NCBI GenBank assembly: GCA_937127435.1
Contig: CAKZLZ010000004.1
Location: 1 to 48,548 of the forward strand
Origin: an uncultured Verrucomicrobiota bacterium
GTDB lineage: Bacteria; Verrucomicrobiota; Kiritimatiellia; SS1-B-03-39; UBA6053
Direction of reading: 5' to 3'
Length of the DNA: 48,548 nucleotides
Position numbers and translations under genes: made by a program. Position 1 is the first letter of the stretch; each line of letters starts with the position of its first letter. The notes beneath the pieces were generated by a model. The model was given only the letters and a program-made list of their open reading frames with translations. It did no database searches and had not been told where the DNA came from. Positions 34,091-41,711 of this stretch are shown one piece after another.

Positions 34091-35155
34091 TTACAGTTCT
34101 CCCAATTTCGAAATTCCAAGCTGCGCCGCCTGACCAAAACAAAGCACCAAAGGCCCAAAAGCATGCGGATCATTGACGACCGGAGGTCTCGCCGCATAAT
34201 CCAACTTTGTGCCTTCACCCGGACATAAACATCCTTTGCAGGTGTGAAAGACATCATAATCAAAAGAAATATAAGTCAATATCCCGCGCATCCCTTTTCG
34301 GTAAGCCTCCATCCAATGCTCATCCGCAATCCCCGCTTTTATACCTGCCGCCAAAGCGTACAGAAACAATCCCGATCCGGAAGTTTCCACGTAGGAATCC
34401 GGCTTATAATCCTTCCAGGTCATTTCCTGATGCCACAGCCCCTTGTCATCCTGAAACTTCAACACGTGATTCATTAAATCTTTAAACCGGAAGATGCTCT
34501 CGGCTTTGTGTTTATGGTCATCGGGCAACTCACAGGCCAATTCACAAAGCGCGTACGCTCCCCATCCATTGCCGCGGCTCCAGTGATCATCCGACAATTT
34601 CATCTCTCCGCAAAATCCGCGGCACTGATGTAAAAGTCCGGTTTCCCCGTTGCGGAAAATATCCACCATTTTAAAGGTTTGCTGCACCCCTTCCTCAATA
34701 TAGGCCTCTTCCCCCAGCGCCATGCCCGCAAAAATCAGAAAAGGCGACACCGCAAAAGCCACATCAATCCAAATCCTTCCCGGCGTCCCTTTGGTCATTT
34801 GCAGAATTCCCTCCGAATCTTTCGAGGCATCTTTCAGAATTTCATCCGCATAAAAACGAACGGATTTTTCCGCTTCCGGTAAAAGTCCTTTGTACAGCAA
34901 CCAGGCCGTCGCATTTCCTCCACAAAGATAGTTGGGGAAATTACAGTGAAAATCCATTTCCCCGGACAAAAAGGGCTTCAATTCGTCTTTGACCCGCGCC
35001 AAAGCTTCAGGTTGACCGCCTTCCGACGCCAATCGCGCCAAACCGTGAAGGGTCACAATTCCGGTATAATGTCCAAGTTGTTGATGCACCTCTACGTGTT
35101 TAAGCGCAAGGGCATCGGCGAATTCTACGAGTTTTTCTGTGGGTCGTTGCATCAT
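34091..35155 (-). CDS. Unsaturated uronyl/rhamnogalacturonyl hydrolase (GH105/GH88 family)
   Basis: A 354-residue (alpha/alpha)6-barrel enzyme that removes the unsaturated uronic acid left at the non-reducing end by polysaccharide lyases, through hydration of the double bond. Asp131 in GRIWIDVAFAVSPFL matches the catalytic Asp of YteR-type proteins. DHWSRGNGWGAYALCE near residue 200 and the C-terminal NDPHAFGPLVLCFGQA are family blocks. No signal peptide is visible, so it is intracellular. It is the promoter-proximal gene of the operon, divergent from the AraC regulator 137 bp away. Unsaturated glucuronyl versus galacturonyl preference cannot be told. Confidence 0.88.
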   Translation of the reverse strand: MMQRPTEKLVEFADALALKHVEVHQQLGHYTGIVTLHGLARLASEGGQPEALARVKDELKPFLSGEMDFHCNFPNYLCGGNATAWLLYKGLLPEAEKSVRFYADEILKDASKDSEGILQMTKGTPGRIWIDVAFAVSPFLIFAGMALGEEAYIEEGVQQTFKMVDIFRNGETGLLHQCRGFCGEMKLSDDHWSRGNGWGAYALCELACELPDDHKHKAESIFRFKDLMNHVLKFQDDKGLWHQEMTWKDYKPDSYVETSGSGLFLYALAAGIKAGIADEHWMEAYRKGMRGILTYISFDYDVFHTCKGCLCPGEGTKLDYAARPPVVNDPHAFGPLVLCFGQAAQLGISKLGEL

Positions 35156-35292
35156 TTTGAAATCATAACAGAACAGTCCCCTTCACGTCTATAGCCCCAA
35201 TTGATTTGACTTGCACTATTTTGACTTCTATTATTTTAAATCTCCCCTTTTAAATATTCCGCCATCATCCCTCCCGGTTCCGCCATCTCCTT
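35156..35292. promoter_or_regulatory. Divergent control region of the uronate operon and AraC gene
   Basis: This AT-rich 137-bp spacer separates the operon from its likely regulator. It contains an 8-bp direct repeat TTTGACTT at 35206-35213 and 35221-35228 (15-bp step) within TTGATTTGACTTGCAC. AraC proteins usually bind tandem direct repeats, so this is a candidate operator. No strong -10/-35 pair can be assigned with confidence. Confidence 0.4.
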
Positions 35293-36195
35293 ATGAGCTA
35301 TTCCAGCCACTCCGTCGATCAGCTCGGCCCCCCTTTCCGGCTTTCGGACGAAATTATTTTTCTGCTTCCGAAAAACGGAAGCCTCACCATTCGCAATCAG
35401 TATTATAAACTGCTCCTGGTCCTGGAAGGTGAAGCGGATTTTGAAATTAAAGGGCTGGAAGGCCGCCATTCCCTCGCCAAAGGCGATCTGTTATGCGCCC
35501 CTCCGGTCGAGGAACATGTTTATATAAATCCCGATGTCCATCAGGCCCGCCCTTTACACGTTCTCCGCTTGTTTTACGATCCACCCGATACCGGCACCCC
35601 ACGGCCCGAATTGGACTTTGGAGATTATGTCCGCACACATTTCAGACAAGTCCTCCACATTCCGGACGCCATGGACACCCGGCTACACAGCCTGGTAAGA
35701 GAATTTCGCGAAGAAACGGAAACGCGCCGCCCGGGCTACCGTCACCGGGTTCGATCCATTTGCACCAGCCTCACCGTGGAATCCGTACGGAAATCCCGCC
35801 CGGCCCCGCTGGCTTCCCCTGAAAAAGAAGAAGGCAGTGGCGAACAAATTGTGGTGGCCGCCAAGGAATATATTTTAAAACATTATGCACAACCCCTCAC
35901 CCTCGGTGAAATTGCCTGGCAGGTTGGAAAAGGAGAAGAACATCTGGCCCGACTGTTTAAACGGCACACCGGCCAAAGTGTGTTTGATACCGTCCGGGAA
36001 GTACGGATCGATGCCGCCAAGACTTTGCTCCCCAACCCCGCCTTCAGCCTCACCCATATCGCCGAACGTTGCGGATTCAACTCCCTGGCTTTTTTCAGCC
36101 GAAGTTTCAAACAAATCACCGGCCTTGCCCCCTCCCAATACCGTGCCCACACCCTGAATGCCCAACCCGCACCCCTCCGGCTTGAAATCAGCTGA
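35293..36195 (+). CDS. AraC-family transcriptional regulator
   Basis: A 300-residue protein with an N-terminal cupin-like sensor half (residues ~10-100: YYKLLLVLEGEADFEIKG, LAKGDLLCAPPVEEHVYI) and a C-terminal pair of helix-turn-helix motifs. The first is LTLGEIAWQVGKGEEHLARLFKRHTG; the second is FSLTHIAERCGFNSLAFFSRSFKQITG, ending in PSQYRA as usual. Cupin-type AraC proteins commonly sense sugars or their breakdown products and activate adjacent operons. Its divergence from the GH105-led operon makes it the probable local regulator. The ribosome site upstream of the ATG is poor. Confidence 0.92.
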   Translation: MSYSSHSVDQLGPPFRLSDEIIFLLPKNGSLTIRNQYYKLLLVLEGEADFEIKGLEGRHSLAKGDLLCAPPVEEHVYINPDVHQARPLHVLRLFYDPPDTGTPRPELDFGDYVRTHFRQVLHIPDAMDTRLHSLVREFREETETRRPGYRHRVRSICTSLTVESVRKSRPAPLASPEKEEGSGEQIVVAAKEYILKHYAQPLTLGEIAWQVGKGEEHLARLFKRHTGQSVFDTVREVRIDAAKTLLPNPAFSLTHIAERCGFNSLAFFSRSFKQITGLAPSQYRAHTLNAQPAPLRLEIS

Positions 36196-36330
36196 GATCC
36201 TCCAGAGGCAGTCCTTTAACATCGAAAAGAAACTCTTTTTGCGCCCTTAAAACTGATGCATGAATCAATAAGAGTGGTTTTCTTTTTAAATAATCGTGAA
36301 TTCTTTAAGCGGGAAGCGTAGAAGGTCTTT

Positions 36331-37050
36331 ATGAAAATTTCCCTGTTCATCCCCTGTTATGTCGATCAATTGAATCCTGAAATTGGATTTGCGGTGGCGG
36401 AAGTGCTCGAAAAGCTGGGACACGAGATCGATGTACCCGAAGGGCAGACCTGTTGCGGACAACCGGCCATGAACAATGGCTACGAAGAGGAAACCCGCAC
36501 GGTCGCCCGTCATATTCTGAAAGTTTTTGCCGATTGTGAAGCGGTCGTCATCCCCTCCGGATCCTGTGGCGCGACCCTTAAACACTTTTACCCCGAACTT
36601 TTCGCCGGCCGGCCGGAAGAAGAAGCGGCAAAAGCCCTGGCCGCCAAGACCTGGGAATTTTCAGAATTTTTGGTGGATGTGTTAAAAGTGGAAGATGTCG
36701 GGGCGGATTTCCCCCACAAAGTCACCTGGCATGACGGTTGCCACGGCCTCCGCGAATTGCATATTCAAAAACAACCGCGCAAACTGCTGGCCAAGGTCAA
36801 AGGACTGGAATTGCTGGAAATGAAAGAAGCCAAAAGCTGCTGTGGTTTTGGCGGCACTTTTTCTGTCAAGTTCCCCCAAATTTCAACCGCCATGACCCAG
36901 GTCAAAACCACCTCGGCCGAAGAAACCGGCGCGGAATTTATTGTCAGCAATGACCCGAGCTGCATGCTGCAAATTCAAGGCTATCTCGATAAGCAGGGAA
37001 GCAAATTAAAATGCCTGCACCTTTCCCAGGTCCTCAAGCCCCGGGACTGA
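36331..37050 (+). CDS. (Fe-S)-binding oxidoreductase subunit, LutA/YkgE type
   Basis: A 239-residue protein with two cysteine-rich CCG domains. The first has IPCYVDQ, GQTCCGQPAMNNGY and GSCGAT. The second has WHDGCHGLREL, KSCCGFGGTFSVK and NDPSCMLQ. This is the pattern of LutA/GlcF/heterodisulfide reductase D-type iron-sulfur proteins. LutA works with LutB and LutC in L-lactate oxidation, but neither is in the window, so it appears as a lone subunit. GAAGGT lies 4 nt before the ATG. It follows the AraC gene on the same strand after 135 bp and may have its own promoter. Confidence 0.88.
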   Translation: MKISLFIPCYVDQLNPEIGFAVAEVLEKLGHEIDVPEGQTCCGQPAMNNGYEEETRTVARHILKVFADCEAVVIPSGSCGATLKHFYPELFAGRPEEEAAKALAAKTWEFSEFLVDVLKVEDVGADFPHKVTWHDGCHGLRELHIQKQPRKLLAKVKGLELLEMKEAKSCCGFGGTFSVKFPQISTAMTQVKTTSAEETGAEFIVSNDPSCMLQIQGYLDKQGSKLKCLHLSQVLKPRD

Positions 37051-37066
37051 AAATAAAGTTCTGGAA

Positions 37067-37798
37067 TTAAGCCCAGAACTCAAACTTGCCGCTCCACAAC
37101 ACGTAGATCCCCAACAAACCGTTGGTAAGCGCGTGCGCATAACTCACCGCCCAAATATCGCGGGTTTTGCGGTAAAACCAACCGTAAAGCAATCCGCAGA
37201 GCAGACCGGCGATCCAGCGGTGATGGATGGTTGCAAACAAAGCCGAAGCGATCCACAGACTCCGGTTGGAAATCTTTCCGGGATCGGCTTCGAGGAAATT
37301 TTCTTTCTCCACCCAGCGGGTGAGCCAACTGCGCCAGAAAAATTCTTCAATCACCGAAATGACCAGCGCGGAGCCCAATAACCGGGTCATCGCAAACATC
37401 CAGCCTTCCGCTTCCGGCGCATATCGAACCCGCTCCAGGGGAGAAGTGAGACTCCAAGGCATTTGTGTGCCCACCCGCATATAGAGCCGGTGCAAGCTTT
37501 CAAACCGGGCGAAGAAATCCGTCTCCGGGGCAATCCAAAACAGGCAAACCACTATACCCATCCCGGTCGCCAACGGGATATTTTTCAGTTTAAGAGCGGG
37601 GTAATCCCATTTCCAGGGCTTCATCCACAAAAACAATGCCAGGCAAATCCCTGAGCGCAGGGCATATTTCCATCCCGCGGGATCTCCCAGCATTCCCATC
37701 AGGAAAATCCACGCCACAAAAGGAACCACATGGGAAATCCAGGCGCTGGCTTCAGGTTTTTGAATCGGGGGCTCTGATGTGTCGGAAAGAGTTGTCAT
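37067..37798 (-). CDS. CPBP-family intramembrane metalloprotease (CAAX protease-related)
   Basis: A 243-residue membrane protein with about six to eight hydrophobic helices. The start is the ATG at 37798, with GGTAGG upstream; a TTG 21 bp earlier is in frame. The CPBP/Abi motifs are visible: ISVIEEFFWRSWLTRW (paired Glu then Arg), ATIHHRWIAGLLCGLLYG (His) and SYAHALTNGLLG (His-Asn). These supply the putative metal ligands of glutamic-type CAAX proteases. The composition resembles the subgroup often linked to exosortase/PEP-CTERM systems, but no exosortase is in view. It lies downstream of the secretin operon terminator on the same strand and converges with the LutA-type gene. Confidence 0.82.
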   Translation of the reverse strand: MTTLSDTSEPPIQKPEASAWISHVVPFVAWIFLMGMLGDPAGWKYALRSGICLALFLWMKPWKWDYPALKLKNIPLATGMGIVVCLFWIAPETDFFARFESLHRLYMRVGTQMPWSLTSPLERVRYAPEAEGWMFAMTRLLGSALVISVIEEFFWRSWLTRWVEKENFLEADPGKISNRSLWIASALFATIHHRWIAGLLCGLLYGWFYRKTRDIWAVSYAHALTNGLLGIYVLWSGKFEFWA

Positions 37799-37891
37799 TT
37801 GGAATGACCTACCTTCCAAATGTTTCGAGGCAAAGAAAAAAGGGCTGCGCGGGGATTTTAGTTAGTGCATCACCGGCTTAAATTTTCCCGT

Positions 37892-38041
37892 TTTCATTTG
37901 TTAGAGTTTCAACTGTTGTGGAGTGCGGCCGCTTGCTGCCGCTTTCATTTGTTAGAGTTTCAACTGTTGTGGAGTGCGGCCGCTTGCTGCCGCTTTCATT
38001 TTCCGAAGCTTGCTTCGGTGTCGCAGGCCGAAGCAAGCTTC
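37892..38041. repeat. Two tandem 51-bp repeats plus a 14-bp inverted repeat
   Basis: CATTTGTTAGAGTTTCAACT recurs at 37895 and 37946, giving two essentially identical 51-bp units that end in GCGGCCGCTTGCTGCCGC. Right after them a perfect inverted repeat has 14-bp arms (38005-38018 and 38028-38041, GAAGCTTGCTTCGG/CCGAAGCAAGCTTC) with a 9-nt loop. The 357 bp between the CPBP gene and pilQ hold no other gene; ORFs here are repeat translations. Confidence 0.88.
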
Positions 38042-38091
38042 CAAGGACGGAGTCGGTCCGAAAACCGGAGTCCCTTACATGAGCATAAAAC

Positions 38092-38122
38092 CAAAAAGAA
38101 ACCCCGGCCAAGAGCCGGGGCT
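38092..38122 (-). terminator. Rho-independent terminator of the pil operon
   Basis: On the minus strand, downstream of the secretin stop, a 7-bp GC stem (CCCCGGC/GCCGGGG, 38102-38108 with 38114-38120) is followed by TTTCTTTTT. A second hairpin (AACCAACAG/CTGTTGGTT, 38131-38156) sits directly at the stop codon before it. Confidence 0.85.
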
Positions 38123-38155
38123 TCTCCATCAACCAACAGTGAGAGAACTGTTGGT

Positions 38156-39985
38156 TTATTCCATTTCTTCTTCCACCGGCGCATCCATGATGCCGGCCTT
38201 AACCAGTTTGTCTTCCGCTTTCTTTGTGCGGGCAGCTTCCTGATGTTTCAACCAAGTGTAAATCAAAGAACCGTGTTCAGGAATCCCGTCTTCTTCATTG
38301 AGGTTGCCGGATTCCATCGATTCAACCGTTACGAAGATAATGATTTCATCCTGCACCTGGGTGGTCGAGGTGTGGGTGAAAAGATACTTTCCGATAATGG
38401 GCAGATCACCCAGCAACGGAATTTTATTCACTTCTTCCTGATCCTGGGTCTGGGTCAACCCACCAATGGCAACCGTTTTGCCCGACTCAACCGCAAACTC
38501 GGTATTGATTCTGCGGATTTGGGTAATGGGGTAACTTAAATTCACATCTCCGCCCACGACCTTTTCACCAATGAGCCGGCTCAATTCCGGAATGATACTG
38601 ATGGTAATATTTTTGTCGGTACTGATTACCGGTGTGACTTCCAGCTTCACCCCAATTTCAATAAATCCATCAAGACTGTAGACATAATTTCCGCTGCCAC
38701 TGTCATTCTGAACATAATTCGCCTGAACATTGGGCTCGTTGGTACCGACATGAATGGTGGCCGTCTGGCCGTTGGCCACCAGCATTTTCGGATTGGAAAC
38801 AATCCGGGTGCCGTCCAATTGCTGCAGGGCACTTAAGGTGAGGGCAAAATCATCGGCAGAAAGTACAGCCTTTTTAGTCACCATTTGCTCGGTGGTGGGA
38901 ATGGTGGACAACACCCCTGTTGCCGTATCATAATTATCGAAATTCCGTCCCTGAATCAATGCATCCGTGGTGGAAGTGCCTGAGCTGCTTACATCCGTGC
39001 TATTCGTATCATCGACATTATCGGTAGAAATAAGCCGGCCCGAACTGCTGCCATTCGCATACACTTGTGCATCCTGGGTACTGCGTGAATCAACACGTTC
39101 ATATTCTGAACTTAAGCCGGTGGCACGAACGGTGTATCCCTGCAATACCTGCCAGTTAATTCCCAGATCCTGAATCGCGGAATCATTCAACTCGACAAAT
39201 TTGGCTTCAATGAAGACCTGACGGCGGGGGCGGTCTACCCGTTGCAGCATGCCTTTAATTTCCTGAATCCGGCCTGCGGTTTCACTCAGAACCAATACAT
39301 TGGTTTGCGGAATGGCAGTCACCCGGGCATTGGAACTCAGCAACAGACTCTGCACCGCAGGCAACGCCGCTTCGGCCGTGATAAACTGAAGATCAATATA
39401 TTCTGAGGACAGAGGCTCGGCAGCCATTTTGTCCTGGGTTGTAATCGTGTAAATTCCGGAGCTGCGCTCTACCAGGATATATCCTTTGTCGGACAAGATC
39501 ACATTCAAAGCTTCCCGCCAATGGACGTCATTTAAGTTGGCGCTCACCAATTCATCCATTCCATCAGGAATAATGATATTGGCATCCGCGGTTTGCGCTA
39601 ACATCTTCACCACATCCGCAAGGTTTACATCGGTGTAAGACAAAGAAACAAATTCGCTCTTGGCATCCTCACTGCCTTTAATCTGCATATCGACCATTAC
39701 CGCATCTTCGAGGTTAATCGCAGGTACCGCCGTCGGGTCGTTCTCGGAAACCATCACTTCCTCTTCAACGACTGCAACCATTTCCCCTGTTGCGTCGACC
39801 TCTTCCGTGACTTCCATCACTCCTTCCACGACAACCACCGCTTCGGTTTCAACTTCGGCAACCGGTTCGCTTTCGATCTCAGACAGGATCCTGTCCACTT
39901 CCGTGGCATTTTCCTCTTGTGCAAATAAATGGACACCGGGACATATTCCGGCAATCAAAAGGAGGGTGAGTGGGATCTTTTTCAT
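38156..39985 (-). CDS. pilQ: PilQ/GspD-type secretin
   Basis: A 609-residue outer membrane secretin. The signal peptide covers residues 1-22 (cleavage near LFAQ). Next is an unusual Val/Glu-rich stretch (~24-95), an STN/N0-like domain (VSLSYTDVNLADVVKMLAQTADANIII, ~109-135) and an N1-type domain (RRQVFIEAKFVELNDSAIQDLGINW follows it). The secretin C-domain comes last, with VSNPKMLVANGQTATIHVG, IGVKLEVTPVIS and VAIGGLTQTQDQEEVNKIPLLGDLPIIG. Secretins form the outer ring for type IV pili or type II secretion. It ends the pilM-N-O-P-Q operon, 2 bp after the PilP-like stop, whose TAG lies inside the ribosome site. Confidence 0.9.
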   Translation of the reverse strand: MKKIPLTLLLIAGICPGVHLFAQEENATEVDRILSEIESEPVAEVETEAVVVVEGVMEVTEEVDATGEMVAVVEEEVMVSENDPTAVPAINLEDAVMVDMQIKGSEDAKSEFVSLSYTDVNLADVVKMLAQTADANIIIPDGMDELVSANLNDVHWREALNVILSDKGYILVERSSGIYTITTQDKMAAEPLSSEYIDLQFITAEAALPAVQSLLLSSNARVTAIPQTNVLVLSETAGRIQEIKGMLQRVDRPRRQVFIEAKFVELNDSAIQDLGINWQVLQGYTVRATGLSSEYERVDSRSTQDAQVYANGSSSGRLISTDNVDDTNSTDVSSSGTSTTDALIQGRNFDNYDTATGVLSTIPTTEQMVTKKAVLSADDFALTLSALQQLDGTRIVSNPKMLVANGQTATIHVGTNEPNVQANYVQNDSGSGNYVYSLDGFIEIGVKLEVTPVISTDKNITISIIPELSRLIGEKVVGGDVNLSYPITQIRRINTEFAVESGKTVAIGGLTQTQDQEEVNKIPLLGDLPIIGKYLFTHTSTTQVQDEIIIFVTVESMESGNLNEEDGIPEHGSLIYTWLKHQEAARTKKAEDKLVKAGIMDAPVEEEME

Positions 39986-39987
39986 AT

Positions 39988-40410
39988 CTATTTCCTAGGT
40001 TGTATTTGGAGGGGGGCAAGCGCCCGGTGCGGCTCCAGTTCAATGTTGTCTGATGTTAAACTCTTAATTTCAAGCAGGTAATTCCGGCCTTCCACTTCCA
40101 CCGGAATCGTATCCCCGGCGGTCACCCATTTGTCCTGCACGTATCCGTAGACTTTCCCTCTGGCAATCATGGTCCCTTTACGCACCAGCGATTGACGGAT
40201 TTTCTCAGCTTCTTTAAGCGCCAATTCCCGAAGTTCTGCCGGCGTCAATTCCTTGCCCTGCGGCGGCGCAGGGGCGGCTGTGGGTACAACTTCCACTTCC
40301 GTGACAGCACCCGGCTCATAGCCAATCGGCCAAAAAGGATCCCGACCGTGAATCGGCAAAAGTGCCAGAATCAGAATCGCGAATAGAAAAAAATGTCGTA
40401 GTGGTTTCAT
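39988..40410 (-). CDS. PilP/GspC-like small periplasmic protein of the pilus operon
   Basis: A 140-residue protein with an N-terminal signal or anchor (hydrophobic residues 6-20), then RDPFWPIGYEP, a motif common at the start of PilP-like proteins. A Pro/Ala linker and a short helical region (ELTPAELRELALKEAEKIRQSL) follow. The C-terminal beta domain is KVYGYVQDKWVTAGDTIPVEV...YLLEIKSLTSDNIEL. This is the position and size expected for PilP, which joins the inner membrane PilNO complex to the secretin. Assignment rests on operon position plus general layout. It starts 8 bp after the stop of the frame-restored pilO. Confidence 0.65.
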   Translation of the reverse strand: MKPLRHFFLFAILILALLPIHGRDPFWPIGYEPGAVTEVEVVPTAAPAPPQGKELTPAELRELALKEAEKIRQSLVRKGTMIARGKVYGYVQDKWVTAGDTIPVEVEGRNYLLEIKSLTSDNIELEPHRALAPLQIQPRK

Positions 40411-40418
40411 TGTCGGAT

Positions 40419-41052
40419 TTATTGGGCTTGCTCTTCAATCCAAGCCTGATCTTTATCAAAGCGAAAAACGGGCCATTCCAAGATTAAACTGATATTATGG
40501 TTCTGATAATCCTGTTCTGAGGCCCTAATGTCTAATTTTGCTATAGAACAGTACGGAAATTTTTCTTTAAGCAAATTGAGAATTTTTTTTCAAATTCTCA
40601 AAACTGGTTTTAAATCGCACGGTTACTGAATAGGGAACCCACATTGAAACGCTGTCCGGATTAAATTCCTGACCGTCTTTCAGAGGTACATATCGCGCCC
40701 CCCGGGTTTCCTCCATGTCCAAATAAACCCCCATGTCTTCAAAAACTTCGGTGATGTTCCCCAGAGCCCAGGCATAACGGCCCGTTGAAGGCGGCAATTC
40801 ATTATTCACAATTGCCAAAACTTTTTTGGCGCTCGCCTTCACCTCTTTTTTCACTTTCAAATCCCGATCCAGAACCATTTGTCCCCGGTTCACTTCGCTC
40901 TCCAGTTCGGCGATCACTTCCTCAGCTTTGAGCGCCGCTTCCTTGGCAGGCTTCACCAGTAAATTGATGACGATAAAAAGTACCGTAATCGCGCCACCCA
41001 CCCCGAGAATCAGGAGTTGCTTCTGCTCTTTGTTCATTTCTGAAAACTTCAT
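40419..41052 (-). CDS. pilO: PilO-like inner membrane protein, interrupted by an apparent frameshift
   Basis: The unshifted frame encodes 161 residues and stops at 40567. It has a membrane helix (residues ~12-32), a coiled coil (KEAALKAEEVIAELESEV) and the start of the PilO ferredoxin-like domain. It breaks off at FENLKKNSQFA, in a run of eight A residues (minus strand; T8 at 40583-40590). Reading with one A fewer continues as FENLKKILNLLKEKFPYCSI, then LDIRASEQDYQNHNISLILEW to a TAA at 40421-40419. This gives about 210 residues, the normal PilO size, ending 8 bp before the next gene. The first stop would leave an unusual 156-bp hole in an otherwise tight operon. It overlaps pilN by 4 bp. Sequencing error, phase variation and slippage are all possible. 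Confidence 0.8.
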
Positions 41053-41711
41053 GGCATCAACTCCTTGTCTTCCAGGGTCACCCGGAGAGAAAACTCACTG
41101 AGGCCGGTAGGAATTCCGTTCGCATCCTCCAGAATTACCGGATTTGACAACACCACATCTTTCACCGGAGAAGGCTGCATTTCCCCCTCAACCAGGTTCC
41201 GTCGGTATTCGGGAAGCCGTCGTTGCGGACGATCGGTTTGAATCACCCCTTTGAGGGTAATGGTTACTTGACGCTTTAAGGGATGAAATTTGGAAGCGGA
41301 TGCCGAAGGAACCTGCGCGCGCATTCCGCGCATCTGCTCATCAAAAGAGAACTCTGTAAACTGAATATCCTCCACGGGGACCGGGGACACATCCGCAAAA
41401 TATTCAATAAGTTCGGGCCAATCATGTTGGGACACCGCCCACCCTTCCAAGGTCTGCTGGGCTTTCACCAGGCGGAGTTTTTTGACATTAAGCGCCTTGG
41501 CACTTTCCACATCTTCTTCAATCCTCTCCCAGGTGGATTCCAGCTCTTCCCCCTTATTCGCAGTACGGCTGAAGCCCTGGTACTGCATGATAAAGAACGC
41601 AATCAATAACACAAATCCACCGATCCCGGCATATTTTAAACGCGGCGACAGGTTGCTTGTTGCCTGAAATTCAATTTCTGAACGATCTAAAAGGTTGATG
41701 TAATGATTCAT
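41049..41711 (-). CDS. pilN: PilN-like inner membrane assembly protein
   Basis: A 220-residue bitopic protein. The short cytoplasmic N-terminus (MNHYINLLDRSEIEF) carries the INLL motif that binds PilM. One membrane helix follows (~residues 30-45), then a periplasmic coiled coil (NKGEELESTWERIEEDVESAKAL) and a ferredoxin-like domain. ATGA overlaps couple it to pilM upstream and pilO downstream. It should pair with PilO in the alignment complex of the pilus or secretion machine. Confidence 0.82.
   Translation of the reverse strand: MNHYINLLDRSEIEFQATSNLSPRLKYAGIGGFVLLIAFFIMQYQGFSRTANKGEELESTWERIEEDVESAKALNVKKLRLVKAQQTLEGWAVSQHDWPELIEYFADVSPVPVEDIQFTEFSFDEQMRGMRAQVPSASASKFHPLKRQVTITLKGVIQTDRPQRRLPEYRRNLVEGEMQPSPVKDVVLSNPVILEDANGIPTGLSEFSLRVTLEDKELMP

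Noticed and set aside
33364..34263. Longer 299-residue version of the RraA-like protein
   Set aside because: The extra N-terminus lies inside the GH105 gene; the ATG at 34089 has a good ribosome site and family-like start.
37865..38539. Plus-strand ORF of 224 residues
   Set aside because: It begins in the 51-bp repeats and runs antisense to the secretin gene.
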